Part shown: in pieces, positions 1 through 7,581 of the stretch
Layout: each line of letters begins with the position of its first letter
Numbering within the stretch: the stretch's first letter is position 1
From: DQWO01 sp964478545
GTDB taxonomy: Bacteria; Desulfobacterota; Anaeroferrophillalia; Anaeroferrophillales; Anaeroferrophillaceae
DNA: 64,000 nt
Reading direction: 5' to 3'
NCBI GenBank assembly: GCA_964478545.1
Contig: CAYZIS010000005.1
Span: 67,916-131,915 of the forward strand
The notes under the pieces: generated by a model
What the model was told of the DNA's origin: nothing
The model's database searches: none
Seen by the model: only the letters and a program-made list of their open reading frames with translations
Made by a program: the position numbers and the translations under genes

Positions 1-427
1 CGCCGCGCAGGACATAATCAACCTGAGGATACCTTATCAGTTCCTGATGGAAGTAGGATGAGGAATAGCCCCCGAAGAAAACGGGGATTTCAGGATGATA
101 TTTTTTGACCAGGGCGGCTATTTCCAGAGAACCATGCGCATGAGGCATCCAGTGAAGGTCGATGCCGAAGGCACGACCCTGCAGCCGGGAAACGAGCTTT
201 TCGGCATCAAAGCGCTGTGAACGGACCATCCGGGCGGCCAGGTTGACGATACGGGTGCGAAAACCGTCTTCTTCCAGATAGGCGCACAAGGTACTGAAAC
301 CGACCGGGTACATATCAAAAACAGGTTCAGAAGGTACAAGATCGCTGGTCGGCCCCCACAAAGTGGCCCGCTGGCGAAAGTCGTAGACGGTGGGGGCGTG
401 AAGGAAGATAACATCAGCAGTCGGCAT
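1..427 (-). CDS. B12-binding-domain radical SAM protein (5' part only)
   Basis: The gene runs off the left edge; only the first 142 codons are visible. The start is ATG at 427 because an in-frame TAG lies 18 bases upstream and a GGAG ribosome-binding site sits about 9 bases before it. The visible part is the N-terminal cobalamin-binding (Rossmann-like) domain: an opening HAPTVYDFR stretch, then YPVGFSTLCAYLEEDGF, IDLHWMPHAHGSLEIA and FFGGYSSSYFHQELI. This pattern matches the B12-binding/radical SAM family known as the Ta0216 family (TIGR04190 type), whose substrate is unknown to me. The cysteine triad of the radical SAM domain would lie outside the window, so catalytic integrity cannot be judged. 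Family membership is recognised by motif memory, not by a search. Confidence 0.8.
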   Translation of the reverse strand, partial: MPTADVIFLHAPTVYDFRQRATLWGPTSDLVPSEPVFDMYPVGFSTLCAYLEEDGFRTRIVNLAARMVRSQRFDAEKLVSRLQGRAFGIDLHWMPHAHGSLEIAALVKKYHPEIPVFFGGYSSSYFHQELIRYPQVDYVLRG

Positions 428-602
428 AATATCTGCTCTCCAATTCTATCAAGGTTGCTCATAAAAGTCATATATGAGAAAATGCAGGAAAGCTATAGCA
501 CGTCTCTCCTGTTCATTCAAGCGGGATAGCAATCATCAATTTTTTAACTCGCGTGTCAGTATGTTAACCAAGTTCAGACTTCTGAAGATTTCTGTCTAAA
601 AC

Positions 603-646
603 GCACTATATTGCAGAAAAGTCTTGACTTTTCTGCAATATAGTGC
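603..646. promoter_or_regulatory. Perfect 21-bp inverted repeat upstream of an ATPase gene
   Basis: Positions 603-623 and 626-646 are exact reverse complements separated by two bases. The arm reads gcactatattgcagaaaag plus tc. The repeat ends 12 bases before the ATG at 659, so it covers the place where a promoter or the 5' leader of the ATPase gene should be. No usual ribosome-binding site is visible between it and the ATG. It could be an operator, a leader hairpin that hides the start, or a terminator for upstream transcription; the sequence alone does not decide. Confidence 0.75.
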
Positions 647-658
647 AAAATAGTCATC

Positions 659-1789
659 ATGAATAGATACCTTTACAACCATATTCTGACTGACCTCGCT
701 AAAAAAATGGTCTTTATCACAGGCCCGCGCCAAGTCGGTAAAACTTGGTTGGCCAAACAATTGATGCGCGATTTCAATGAACCCGTCTATCTTAATTTTG
801 ACGATATTGACGATGCTAGAACAATCAAAAACCGCTACTGGCCGAGATCTGCTGACCTCATAGTTTTTGATGAAATTCACAAAATGACAAACTGGAAGAT
901 TTTTCTCAAAGGCACATACGATACCAAACCTGAGCATCAGGCTTTCCTTGTAACTGGAAGCGCTCGCCTGGAGACTTTCAGGCAGACTGGAAAATCTCTG
1001 GCTGGCCGCTATTTTCACTATCATCTCAATCCTTTGTCACTCAAAGAGGTGGCGACTGGAAAAGAGACCTTTTCAACCCTGACAAAAATTAACCGTAGGG
1101 GAGGTTTCCCTGAACCTTTTCTAGCCGCGAACGAACTTGACTCGAAAAAATGGCGGCGCCAATATTATACCGATATGCTACGTGAAGACATTCCTGATGC
1201 TACCAACATCAACGAACTCAGAAGCCTCAAACTCCTGGTCGAACTTTTAAACAATAGAACCGGTTCGCCAATCTCATATACTTCTCTGGCTGAAGATATT
1301 CAAATTTCCCCCAACAGTGTGAAAAAATACATATCTATCCTGCAAAGTCTTTATCTGATTTTTGCGGTTCACCCCTTTCACAAAAACATCGCCCGGGCGC
1401 TGAAAAAACAGCCTAAAATATATTTCTATGACAGCGGCTACATTAAAAACGAAGGAGCTCGCTTTGAAAATACGGTCGCAGTCTCACTGCTTAAAGATAT
1501 TCAGTACCGACAGGATGTCGAAGGTGAAGAGGTAGGCTTACACTATCTGCGCAATAAGGATGGCAGAGAGATTGATTTCGTTATAACCTCTGGAGATAAA
1601 ATTAAAACTGCCATTGAAGTAAAATTAAGCGATTTCAAGCCAGGGAAAAATCTGCGCTATTATCAAACTAGAAATGGTTTTGCCAATACAGATTTCGTTC
1701 AACTCGTCTTTAATTTGCGTCAATCTCAGGAAACTGACGGCATTACTATCTATCCGGCTGACAAGTGGCTTTATAAATTGAAAGCGTGA
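659..1789 (+). CDS. AAA_14 / DUF4143 family ATPase
   Basis: A 376-residue P-loop ATPase. Walker A is GPRQVGKT (residues 22-29) and Walker B ends in VFDEIHK (about 69-75). A helix-turn-helix-like middle (SYTSLAEDIQISPNSVKKYISIL) is followed by the C-terminal DUF4143 region with a nuclease-like EIDFVI ... IEVK signature (about residues 305-325). Proteins of this build are common orphan accessory genes in bacteria and archaea; their cellular role is not established. It stands alone, is convergent with a second ATPase of the same class, and is preceded by a perfect inverted repeat. The start at 659 has no clear ribosome-binding site, so a leaderless or structured leader is possible. Class assignment is firm; function is unknown. 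Confidence 0.85.
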   Translation: MNRYLYNHILTDLAKKMVFITGPRQVGKTWLAKQLMRDFNEPVYLNFDDIDDARTIKNRYWPRSADLIVFDEIHKMTNWKIFLKGTYDTKPEHQAFLVTGSARLETFRQTGKSLAGRYFHYHLNPLSLKEVATGKETFSTLTKINRRGGFPEPFLAANELDSKKWRRQYYTDMLREDIPDATNINELRSLKLLVELLNNRTGSPISYTSLAEDIQISPNSVKKYISILQSLYLIFAVHPFHKNIARALKKQPKIYFYDSGYIKNEGARFENTVAVSLLKDIQYRQDVEGEEVGLHYLRNKDGREIDFVITSGDKIKTAIEVKLSDFKPGKNLRYYQTRNGFANTDFVQLVFNLRQSQETDGITIYPADKWLYKLKA

Positions 1790-1940
1790 AGAAAATGAAG
1801 TCGTTTGCCTGCAAGGTTAATCCCATTCCTGACATTCCTCCAACAGATAGCGATTACTGTCAACTTTTTGCCAGATTTGCTGCCCTAATCCAGCTGCTTT
1901 ACGGAAATCAAGTTTGCCCTGTGGTGCGCTTTTCTGATTA

Positions 1941-3251
1941 TCAATCGGGCTTCATGGCTAAAAGCCATTTCCAAACCGGAATGATGGCAATGTCACCATC
2001 TTTGCCGGTTGCAGACTCATCATCCCAGGTAATAATCGTACCACTTTTTATCGACAACTCCCGCATACCATTCTGCAAACCTGTAAGCTCACGCCTGAAA
2101 GTTCTGGGGTCTGAGATATTCCAACAAACTTGAATCAGAACAACTTCTCCGGTACTTTTCCGCCGGGCGACAAAATCAACTTCGCCTCCTGCCCGGGGGT
2201 GGAGATATTCAACCTCATATCCAACTCGCCGTAGATGGATGAATACGAGATTTTCCAAAAAGAGCCCATCGTTAATGGACTTGCGATAAGTAAGGGAGTT
2301 TAACAAGCCGGTGTCGATGGTGTAAATCTTGGCAGGATTAACTATGCGAGCTTTTTCGGACCGACTGTGAATCGGAACCCGATAAAAAAGATAAGCTTCA
2401 ATCAGGTGATCGAGATATTCATAAAGGTTATTTTTAGTACATTTGACGGTCATGCTTTTCAACGTGTTATAAAACTTGTTAACACTGAATTGACACCCCG
2501 AAGCATGAGTGATGGATTGGATCAGGTATTTAAGAGCCGTGACATTACTAACCCGATGCCTCTCGACGACATCTTTCAGGATAACGGCATCGATATAACT
2601 CTGTAGTATCTCCGTACGCAGATGACGCTGGATATTCTGGACTTCAGGAAAACCGCCAACTTCAAAATAATCGGCTGCGGCTTTGCGCAGTTTAGCCTGT
2701 GTTGTGCTGCTGAATGATTCTGGAATCCGGGAGAAAATTGAGTTGGCGAGCAAAAATTCAGTAAAACTGAACGGAAATATCTCGCTCACCAGAGCCCGGC
2801 CCCTGAGACTGGTAGCGATCTCCATACTGAGCAGTTTAGCGGAAGATCCGGTCAGATATATCTGAATATTTTCACTGTCCAGCACTCTTCTGACAAATTG
2901 TTCCCAATGCTCAACGCTCTGGATTTCATCAAATAAAAAATAGACGGTGGTGCCCCGGTTGTCGGGATATTTGGCATAGTAAACGTCAAGTATGGTTTGA
3001 AAATCATTAACCGTAAATCCAAACAGCCGATCATCTTCGAAATTAAGATAAAAAATACGGTCTTTCGTAATTCCGGCCTCCAGAAGGTCATGTATCTTCT
3101 GGTAAACAAAAAAGGTCTTGCCGGTCCTGCGCATGCCGATTGCGACATTGGCCTTGCCGGAAATAATTGAAAACTGTTGCTCCCGCCTTTTGCAAGAAGG
3201 CAGTTTCCGTTCCTGAAAATCATCAAAAAGTTGGCTCAGAATTGTTTTCAT
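1941..3251 (-). CDS. Second AAA_14 / DUF4143 family ATPase
   Basis: A 436-residue ATPase with Walker A GMRRTGKT (residues 39-46) and Walker B YFLFDEIQ (about 104-111), followed by LTGSSAKLLS (sensor-like) and GGFPEVQ, both typical of the AAA_14 plus DUF4143 architecture. The C-terminal nuclease-like signature is GGEVDFVARR ... VLIQVCW, where the usual lysine of an ExK motif is replaced (QVCW), so this half may be catalytically altered. It is only distantly similar to the plus-strand ATPase at 659-1789, being longer and with different spacing, so the pair is not a recent duplication. About 150 bases separate the convergent stop codons. Role unknown. Confidence 0.85.
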   Translation of the reverse strand: MKTILSQLFDDFQERKLPSCKRREQQFSIISGKANVAIGMRRTGKTFFVYQKIHDLLEAGITKDRIFYLNFEDDRLFGFTVNDFQTILDVYYAKYPDNRGTTVYFLFDEIQSVEHWEQFVRRVLDSENIQIYLTGSSAKLLSMEIATSLRGRALVSEIFPFSFTEFLLANSIFSRIPESFSSTTQAKLRKAAADYFEVGGFPEVQNIQRHLRTEILQSYIDAVILKDVVERHRVSNVTALKYLIQSITHASGCQFSVNKFYNTLKSMTVKCTKNNLYEYLDHLIEAYLFYRVPIHSRSEKARIVNPAKIYTIDTGLLNSLTYRKSINDGLFLENLVFIHLRRVGYEVEYLHPRAGGEVDFVARRKSTGEVVLIQVCWNISDPRTFRRELTGLQNGMRELSIKSGTIITWDDESATGKDGDIAIIPVWKWLLAMKPD

Positions 3252-3547
3252 GAAACTTTTTTATCTCATAAAAAGAGAAAAATCAATCTATTTCTTTCAC
3301 TATTAAAGGGATAAATAGTTAGGATCGATTGTTTTTCCTTTTTTTCCCTAGCCCCAATCCCCCCTTCCCGATTCGCTTCACCCGGCCGGAAAGCTGGCAG
3401 CCGCTACCGACCCCGGCCAGGTAAAAACCAGACAAGCACATTTTCCTGATGAATGCTTTCAGCAATCAGCCGTCAGTAAAGTGAAATGGGCCGATGAAAA
3501 CAAAAATTCGGGATGCATGGACACCTATATGGACACCAAAAAAAAAA
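3252..3547. other. Non-coding stretch with a repeat remnant
   Basis: No convincing gene. It includes a fragment (about 3440-3482) resembling the interior of the family B element described at 44031 and 62942: cctgatgaatgctttcagc and the following bases match with several changes, while both element ends are missing. The rest shows no structure I can name. Confidence 0.5.
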
Positions 3548-3640
3548 GGTTTGCAGGTAAAACCTGCAAACCTTTGATTTGGTTGGTAGCGAGGGCAGAA
3601 TTTAAACCTACAACCTTCGAGTTATGAACCTCATCCAGCT
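3548..3640 (-). pseudogene. Decayed duplicate of the initiator tRNA 3' half and its terminator
   Basis: On the minus strand, 3584-3640 matches the 3' half of the initiator tRNA gene at 4839-4915, from the encoded CCA back through the T arm, variable region and anticodon arm (CAT anticodon kept), with scattered substitutions; the match fades in the D arm. Directly beyond the CCA, 3548-3572 is a 10-bp perfect stem hairpin with a T-run on the minus strand, the counterpart of the tRNA terminator at 4803-4826. A duplicated tRNA 3' half is the usual mark of an integrase attachment site, so this is probably a relic attachment site. No integrase gene is visible nearby. Confidence 0.7.
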
Positions 3641-4034
3641 ATAAACTTAAAACGGCTGTAATTTCAATATTTTCCCCTTGTTTCAGTAGCTTAAGGTAGA
3701 TTTTCAGGTCCGTTCAATAGGTTCAATCAATGTTGATTAAATTTACACCAAAAGATTCGCAGAATATCTTCATTTTGGAGGCATAGACTTGCGCGGGAAT
3801 ATCGTTGCCGGCTTTCTGGAGTCGGCGTGATATTAGTCTTAAAGGCCTTTTATTCAAGGTTAAATAGATCGTTTTCAAGATTGAGTGCTTACAGTACAAG
3901 GGCAAGGCGGGTTAGGTCGTGATCTGTTATGCTCTGCAAATGGCGGGGGAAAGAGTAAGCGAGCCCTTCCCCGACGACCAAAGACATAGTTGTCAGGAAA
4001 AATATCACGTATTTGGTGACGAAGATAGTATTGA
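3641..4034. other. Stretch without a convincing gene
   Basis: It lies between the decayed tRNA copy and vapC. The only open frame of note encodes 60 residues on the minus strand (3723-3905); it has no recognisable motif and no good ribosome-binding site, so I do not call it. The stretch may be decayed cargo of the presumed integration. Confidence 0.4.
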
Positions 4035-4418
4035 TCAGGACAACGACATTTTGGGTATAAACTTTACATTGATTTGATCCTTCAGATCTGAATCTGAAGA
4101 AATAATTGTACAGCTATGGAATATTGATGTCGCGATAATGATTGCGTCCACCATAGCTAAACTTTCCTGTAAGGCTATGTCTGCTGCTGCAAGAGCGATG
4201 GTTTCGTCGAGTGGGATTATTGGGGAATCCTTCATATATCCAACAGCGAGCAACGCCTTTTCCTCGCCAACCTCTCTTTTGAGAATTTCATATACCTCGC
4301 AAAGAATTATCGCCGGAACTAAAAGGTTATCCTGATCAGCAAGATACTCCTGATATTTGTCGGCCAGGCTTCCATCAGTAAACCATTCCAACCATCCACA
4401 AGAATCAACAATAACCAT
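4035..4418 (-). CDS. vapC: VapC-type PIN-domain toxin
   Basis: A 127-residue PIN-domain protein. It opens with VIVDSCGWLEWFTDG (first acidic residue Asp4), carries the conserved Glu in LCEVYEIL (about residue 42), and has acidic positions in MVDAIIIATS (Asp about 91) and SSDSDLK (about 108-111). These are the metal-binding residues of PIN endoribonucleases, which in VapC toxins cleave tRNA or other RNA when not neutralised. Its ATG overlaps the stop of the upstream antitoxin by one base (TAATG), so the two are translationally coupled. It lies inside the segment bounded by the initiator tRNA and its decayed duplicate. The target RNA cannot be read from sequence. Confidence 0.9.
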   Translation of the reverse strand: MVIVDSCGWLEWFTDGSLADKYQEYLADQDNLLVPAIILCEVYEILKREVGEEKALLAVGYMKDSPIIPLDETIALAAADIALQESLAMVDAIIIATSIFHSCTIISSDSDLKDQINVKFIPKMSLS

Positions 4419-4624
4419 TATAGGCGATCCCTCTTATCCCGATAGTTATCAGTTTTGCTGCCTGCTGCAATCCCTCTCAGATCCTCAAGGGAAGATTGGG
4501 GAATGAGAATAAGCATCTTGTCTTTCTCAATTATGGTCAACTTTTGTTTTGGCTTCAGATTGAGATGTTCTCTCGCCCGTTTTGGAATTACAACTTGGTA
4601 TTTACTTGAAATTGTCGTTTGCAT
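4418..4624 (-). CDS. vapB: AbrB/MazE-type antitoxin of VapC
   Basis: A 68-residue protein whose first 45 residues form a swapped-hairpin AbrB/SpoVT DNA-binding domain (TTISSKYQVVIPKRAREHLN, then GKM-like strand KDKMLILIP). The C-terminal tail (SLEDLRGIAAGSK) is where such antitoxins usually bind and inhibit the PIN toxin. It is the first gene of a two-gene unit with vapC. A consensus promoter lies just upstream (see 4656-4684) and a GGGG ribosome-binding sequence precedes the ATG. AbrB-type antitoxins normally bind their own promoter, so autoregulation is expected but not shown. Confidence 0.9.
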   Translation of the reverse strand: MQTTISSKYQVVIPKRAREHLNLKPKQKLTIIEKDKMLILIPQSSLEDLRGIAAGSKTDNYRDKRDRL

Positions 4625-4655
4625 TACATTCCCCTTTTTATTGATCGATACATTT

Positions 4656-4684
4656 ATAGTAAGATTTTTTTATCCCGATGTCAA
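4656..4684 (-). promoter_or_regulatory. Sigma70-type promoter of vapBC
   Basis: On the minus strand TTGACA (4679-4684) and TACTAT (4656-4661) are separated by exactly 17 bases, about 30 bases ahead of the vapB start. This is one of the best consensus promoters in the window. Confidence 0.75.
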
Positions 4685-4794
4685 CACATAAGTTCCAGCA
4701 TGATGATTGATGACTGCGCGGATTTGGAGTGGGTACAAAAGATGTTAAGGCATGGGTTGATGCAGTTTGTTTTTACACCAATTTTACATCAAAC

Positions 4795-4826
4795 AAAAAA
4801 AAGCTTACAGGTAAAAACCTGTAAGC
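4795..4826 (-). terminator. Intrinsic terminator of the initiator tRNA gene
   Basis: On the minus strand, 12 bases after the encoded CCA, a 9-bp perfect stem (4803-4811 with 4818-4826, loop of six) is followed by a run of T residues (forward As at 4795-4802). A decayed copy lies at 3548-3572. Confidence 0.75.
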
Positions 4827-4838
4827 CTTTGATTTGAT

Positions 4839-4915
<77 letters not shown>

Positions 4916-4977
4916 ACAATTCCGAATTGAGATGAACTAACTAATATAATTACTCTGCTTTGTCAACCATAAATACT

Positions 4978-5206
4978 GATGGCTTCGTAAAAACTCCATC
5001 TTCTTCGTTATGCTGCAACCTTCGTCATTTCAACGTACTATAAGTACACCTCATGGGGGACACCATTTTTACTTCAATGGCAAATTATGATGCAACACTA
5101 TTTTTATAATGTCTTCCTGTTTTGCAGCAATGTTTTCATGGTATCCCCCTGGGCCTCAAGTATGAAGCTTTTACTGTGCCATCGGTTTTGCGACTTTTTA
5201 CGAGGG
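4978..5206. repeat. Family A repeat, copy 1, with nested element
   Basis: It begins gatggcttcgtaaaaactcc and ends actttttacgagggc, imperfect terminal inverted repeats shared with copies at 9261 and 42578. Inside, 5055-5149 is a second unit bounded by GGGGGACACCAT and ATGGTATCCCCC that copy 3 lacks. No coding capacity. It behaves like a non-autonomous miniature element lying between the tRNA gene and lptG. Confidence 0.75.
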
Positions 5207-5356
5207 CAAAAATATTGATCATCGGATTTCAGTGTTTTCAGCGGGTAATAAATTGCTCTGTCTGGTTTTTTTTGTTATGGTTCTTTGAGGATTTTTGCCC
5301 GGGCATTTGGACAATAACCTGGAAACAAGAATAAATTCTGATTGGCCATCCATTTC

Positions 5357-6445
5357 ATGCGAATTTACCAACGTTATCTGGTGAAAGAACTCCTGCAGAT
5401 TTTTCTCCTGAGTCTGCTGGCCCTGTTGGCGATCTATATTCTGCTCGAGTTTTTTGGCACCCTTGATGACTTCATTGAAAACCAAGTCAAGATAAAGTTC
5501 ATCTTTCTTTACCTGGCAAACCAGACACCTTTTTTTGCCGCCCAGTTCATTCCCCTGGCTTTGTTGCTGGCAACCATGCTGACCCTTGGCGGTATGGGAC
5601 AGAACAATGAGATCATTGCCTTTCGCTCCTGCGGCTTCACTTTATACCAATTAAGTCTGCCGCTGCTGATTGCCGGAGCTTTCTTCTCCCTCTTCACCTT
5701 CTCACTCACTGAATATGTTGTTCCGCCCACATTTGCCCGGGCCAGGCATATTAAAACAGTTTTCGTTAAACATAAACAGGAAAAGAAACTTTTAAATCTC
5801 AAGGACGTATGGTATACAAGCGGAAGAAATATCTATCATTTCAATAAGCTGGACCCCGGGAAGAACGCCATTCAAGGAGTAACCCTTTATCGGCTTGACC
5901 AGTCATCGATGCTCAAAAAGCGTATTGATGCCAAACAACTCGTTTACCGGGATGGCCACTGGATAGCAAAAAAGCTGACGATCCGGGATTTCACCTACCA
6001 GAATGGCCGCTCGTCCCTGCAGAAGTTTCAGCAAAAGCAGTCCATGGCCTTATCAATCAGCGAGAAACCGGAGGATTTTCTTATTCCGCAAAAAGCGGTT
6101 GAGGAAATGAATATCAGGGAGTTAAACCGCTACATTGATAAAGTAAAAAATATTGGCGTTAATGTTAATGAGTACAAGGTACAATTGTACCATAAGTTCT
6201 TTTTCCCCCTGTCCTGTCTGGTGATGGCACTTCTGGGGATACCTTTTTCTCTGGGTTCCAAACGCAGTGGAGGCTTTGCCAGAAGCATAGGGATAAGTCT
6301 GGTTATTGGTTTTTCATTCTGGTTTGTCCTCTCTTTTTCACTGGCCCTGGGAAAAGCTGGAATTATCTCGCCAATGCCAGCGGCATTCCTGCCCCATTTG
6401 TTTTATGGAGGACTTGGAATCATTTTGATCAGAAGAAATATATAA
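5357..6445 (+). CDS. lptG: LPS export permease of the LptF/LptG (YjgP/YjgQ) family
   Basis: An inner-membrane protein of about 362 residues with the LptF/G plan: N-terminal amphipathic start MRIYQRYLVKELLQIF, three transmembrane helices, a periplasmic beta-jellyroll domain (about residues 125-250) and three C-terminal helices (PLSCLVMALLGIPFSLG onward). LptF and LptG pair with the ATPase LptB to extract lipopolysaccharide from the inner membrane. I chose ATG 5357 because family members start with a similar M-x-I-x-x-RYL segment; an alternative TTG lies five codons upstream. The partner permease is not next to it: upstream are a repeat and a tRNA gene. LptG fits the N-terminus best, but LptF cannot be excluded. 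It is followed closely by prfB. Confidence 0.85.
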   Translation: MRIYQRYLVKELLQIFLLSLLALLAIYILLEFFGTLDDFIENQVKIKFIFLYLANQTPFFAAQFIPLALLLATMLTLGGMGQNNEIIAFRSCGFTLYQLSLPLLIAGAFFSLFTFSLTEYVVPPTFARARHIKTVFVKHKQEKKLLNLKDVWYTSGRNIYHFNKLDPGKNAIQGVTLYRLDQSSMLKKRIDAKQLVYRDGHWIAKKLTIRDFTYQNGRSSLQKFQQKQSMALSISEKPEDFLIPQKAVEEMNIRELNRYIDKVKNIGVNVNEYKVQLYHKFFFPLSCLVMALLGIPFSLGSKRSGGFARSIGISLVIGFSFWFVLSFSLALGKAGIISPMPAAFLPHLFYGGLGIILIRRNI

Positions 6446-6458
6446 GGAGATAATTAGC

Positions 6459-7581
6459 ATGGTTTTACCACTGGAAATAACCGAATCGCTGAAACAATTG
6501 ACCAAAAAAGTAGAAAGATACCGGGGGTATCTTTGATCTTGAAAGCCTTAAACAGCGATTAGAAGAGATCGAAAGGAATGTTTCCCAGGAAGATTTCTGG
6601 CAGGATCAGGATGCGGCCACAACGATTCTGAAGGAGCGAACATCTCTCAATAACGAGCTGGAACGCTGGCAGCAGGTTGAAGATGAGCTGGAAGAAATTA
6701 CCCTGCTTGTCGAACTGCTGAAAGAGGAAGAAGATCCCGACTCAATAACCGAACTGAAAGAGCGGTTGGAAAAACTGGGTAAGCATCTGTCCATCATTGA
6801 GCTGGAAAAAATGATGGCGGAAGAAAATGATCAAAAAAATGCCATCGTCAACATCAATGCCGGAGCCGGGGGCACGGAAGCCCAGGATTGGGTTGAAATG
6901 CTGCTCAGGATGTATCTGCGCTGGGCGGAAAAGCGGGGCTGGAAATCTGAAATTATTGATATCCTGCCCATGGATGAAGGCGGCATCAAAAATGTGACTT
7001 TTACCGTCAGCGGAGATTATGTCTATGGTAATTTTCGCTCGGAAATCGGCATCCACCGTCTGGTCAGAATTTCTCCTTTTGATGCCGGCAACCGCCGTCA
7101 TACCTCTTTTGCCTCGGTTTTTGTCTATCCGGAAATCGATGACGATATCAACATTGAGATTAATGAAAAAGATTTACGCATAGATACCTATCGGGCCAGC
7201 GGTGCCGGCGGACAGCATGTCAATAAAACAGATTCCGCCGTGCGCATTACCCACCTGCCCTCAGGTATTGTGGTTCAATGTCAGAATGAACGCTCACAGC
7301 ATAAAAACAAGGCCATGGCCATGAAAATTCTCAAGGCCCGCCTGTATGAAGCAGAAATGGCTGCACGTCAGAAAGAATTGGACAAAGTTGAAGGAACCAA
7401 AAAAGAGATTGCCTGGGGCAGCCAAATCCGTTCCTATATCATCCATCCCTACCAGATGGTCAAAGATCATCGAACGGATTTTGAAACCGGAAATGTCAAT
7501 CAGGTTCTTGATGGCGGGCTTGATCCTTTTGTGGAATCCTATCTGCTTCACCAGATGAACGTCAAACAACATAATGGATAG
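6459..7581 (+). CDS. prfB: Peptide chain release factor 2, programmed +1 frameshift
   Basis: Encoded in two frames. The zero frame starts at ATG 6459 behind aaggaga and reaches an in-frame TGA at 6534 after 25 codons. The stop is embedded in the classic RF2 slippery site: an internal Shine-Dalgarno-like ggggg, then TAT CTT TGA. A +1 slip on CTT moves reading to GAT at 6535 and continues to 7581, giving about 373 residues. The SPF stop-codon recognition tripeptide (RISPFDAGNRR) and the GGQ peptidyl-hydrolysis motif (GAGGQHVNKTDSAVR) are both present. RF2 recognises UGA and UAA; low RF2 favours frameshifting, so the gene is autoregulated. Its end overlaps rnj by 8 bases. Confidence 0.97.

Noticed and set aside
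118..471. A 117-residue open frame on the minus strand at the left edge
   Set aside because: It is an out-of-frame shadow of the B12-radical SAM gene at 1-427, which has a better ribosome-binding site and clear family motifs.
3723..3905. A 60-residue minus-strand open frame
   Set aside because: No motif, no ribosome-binding site and position in apparently decayed DNA.
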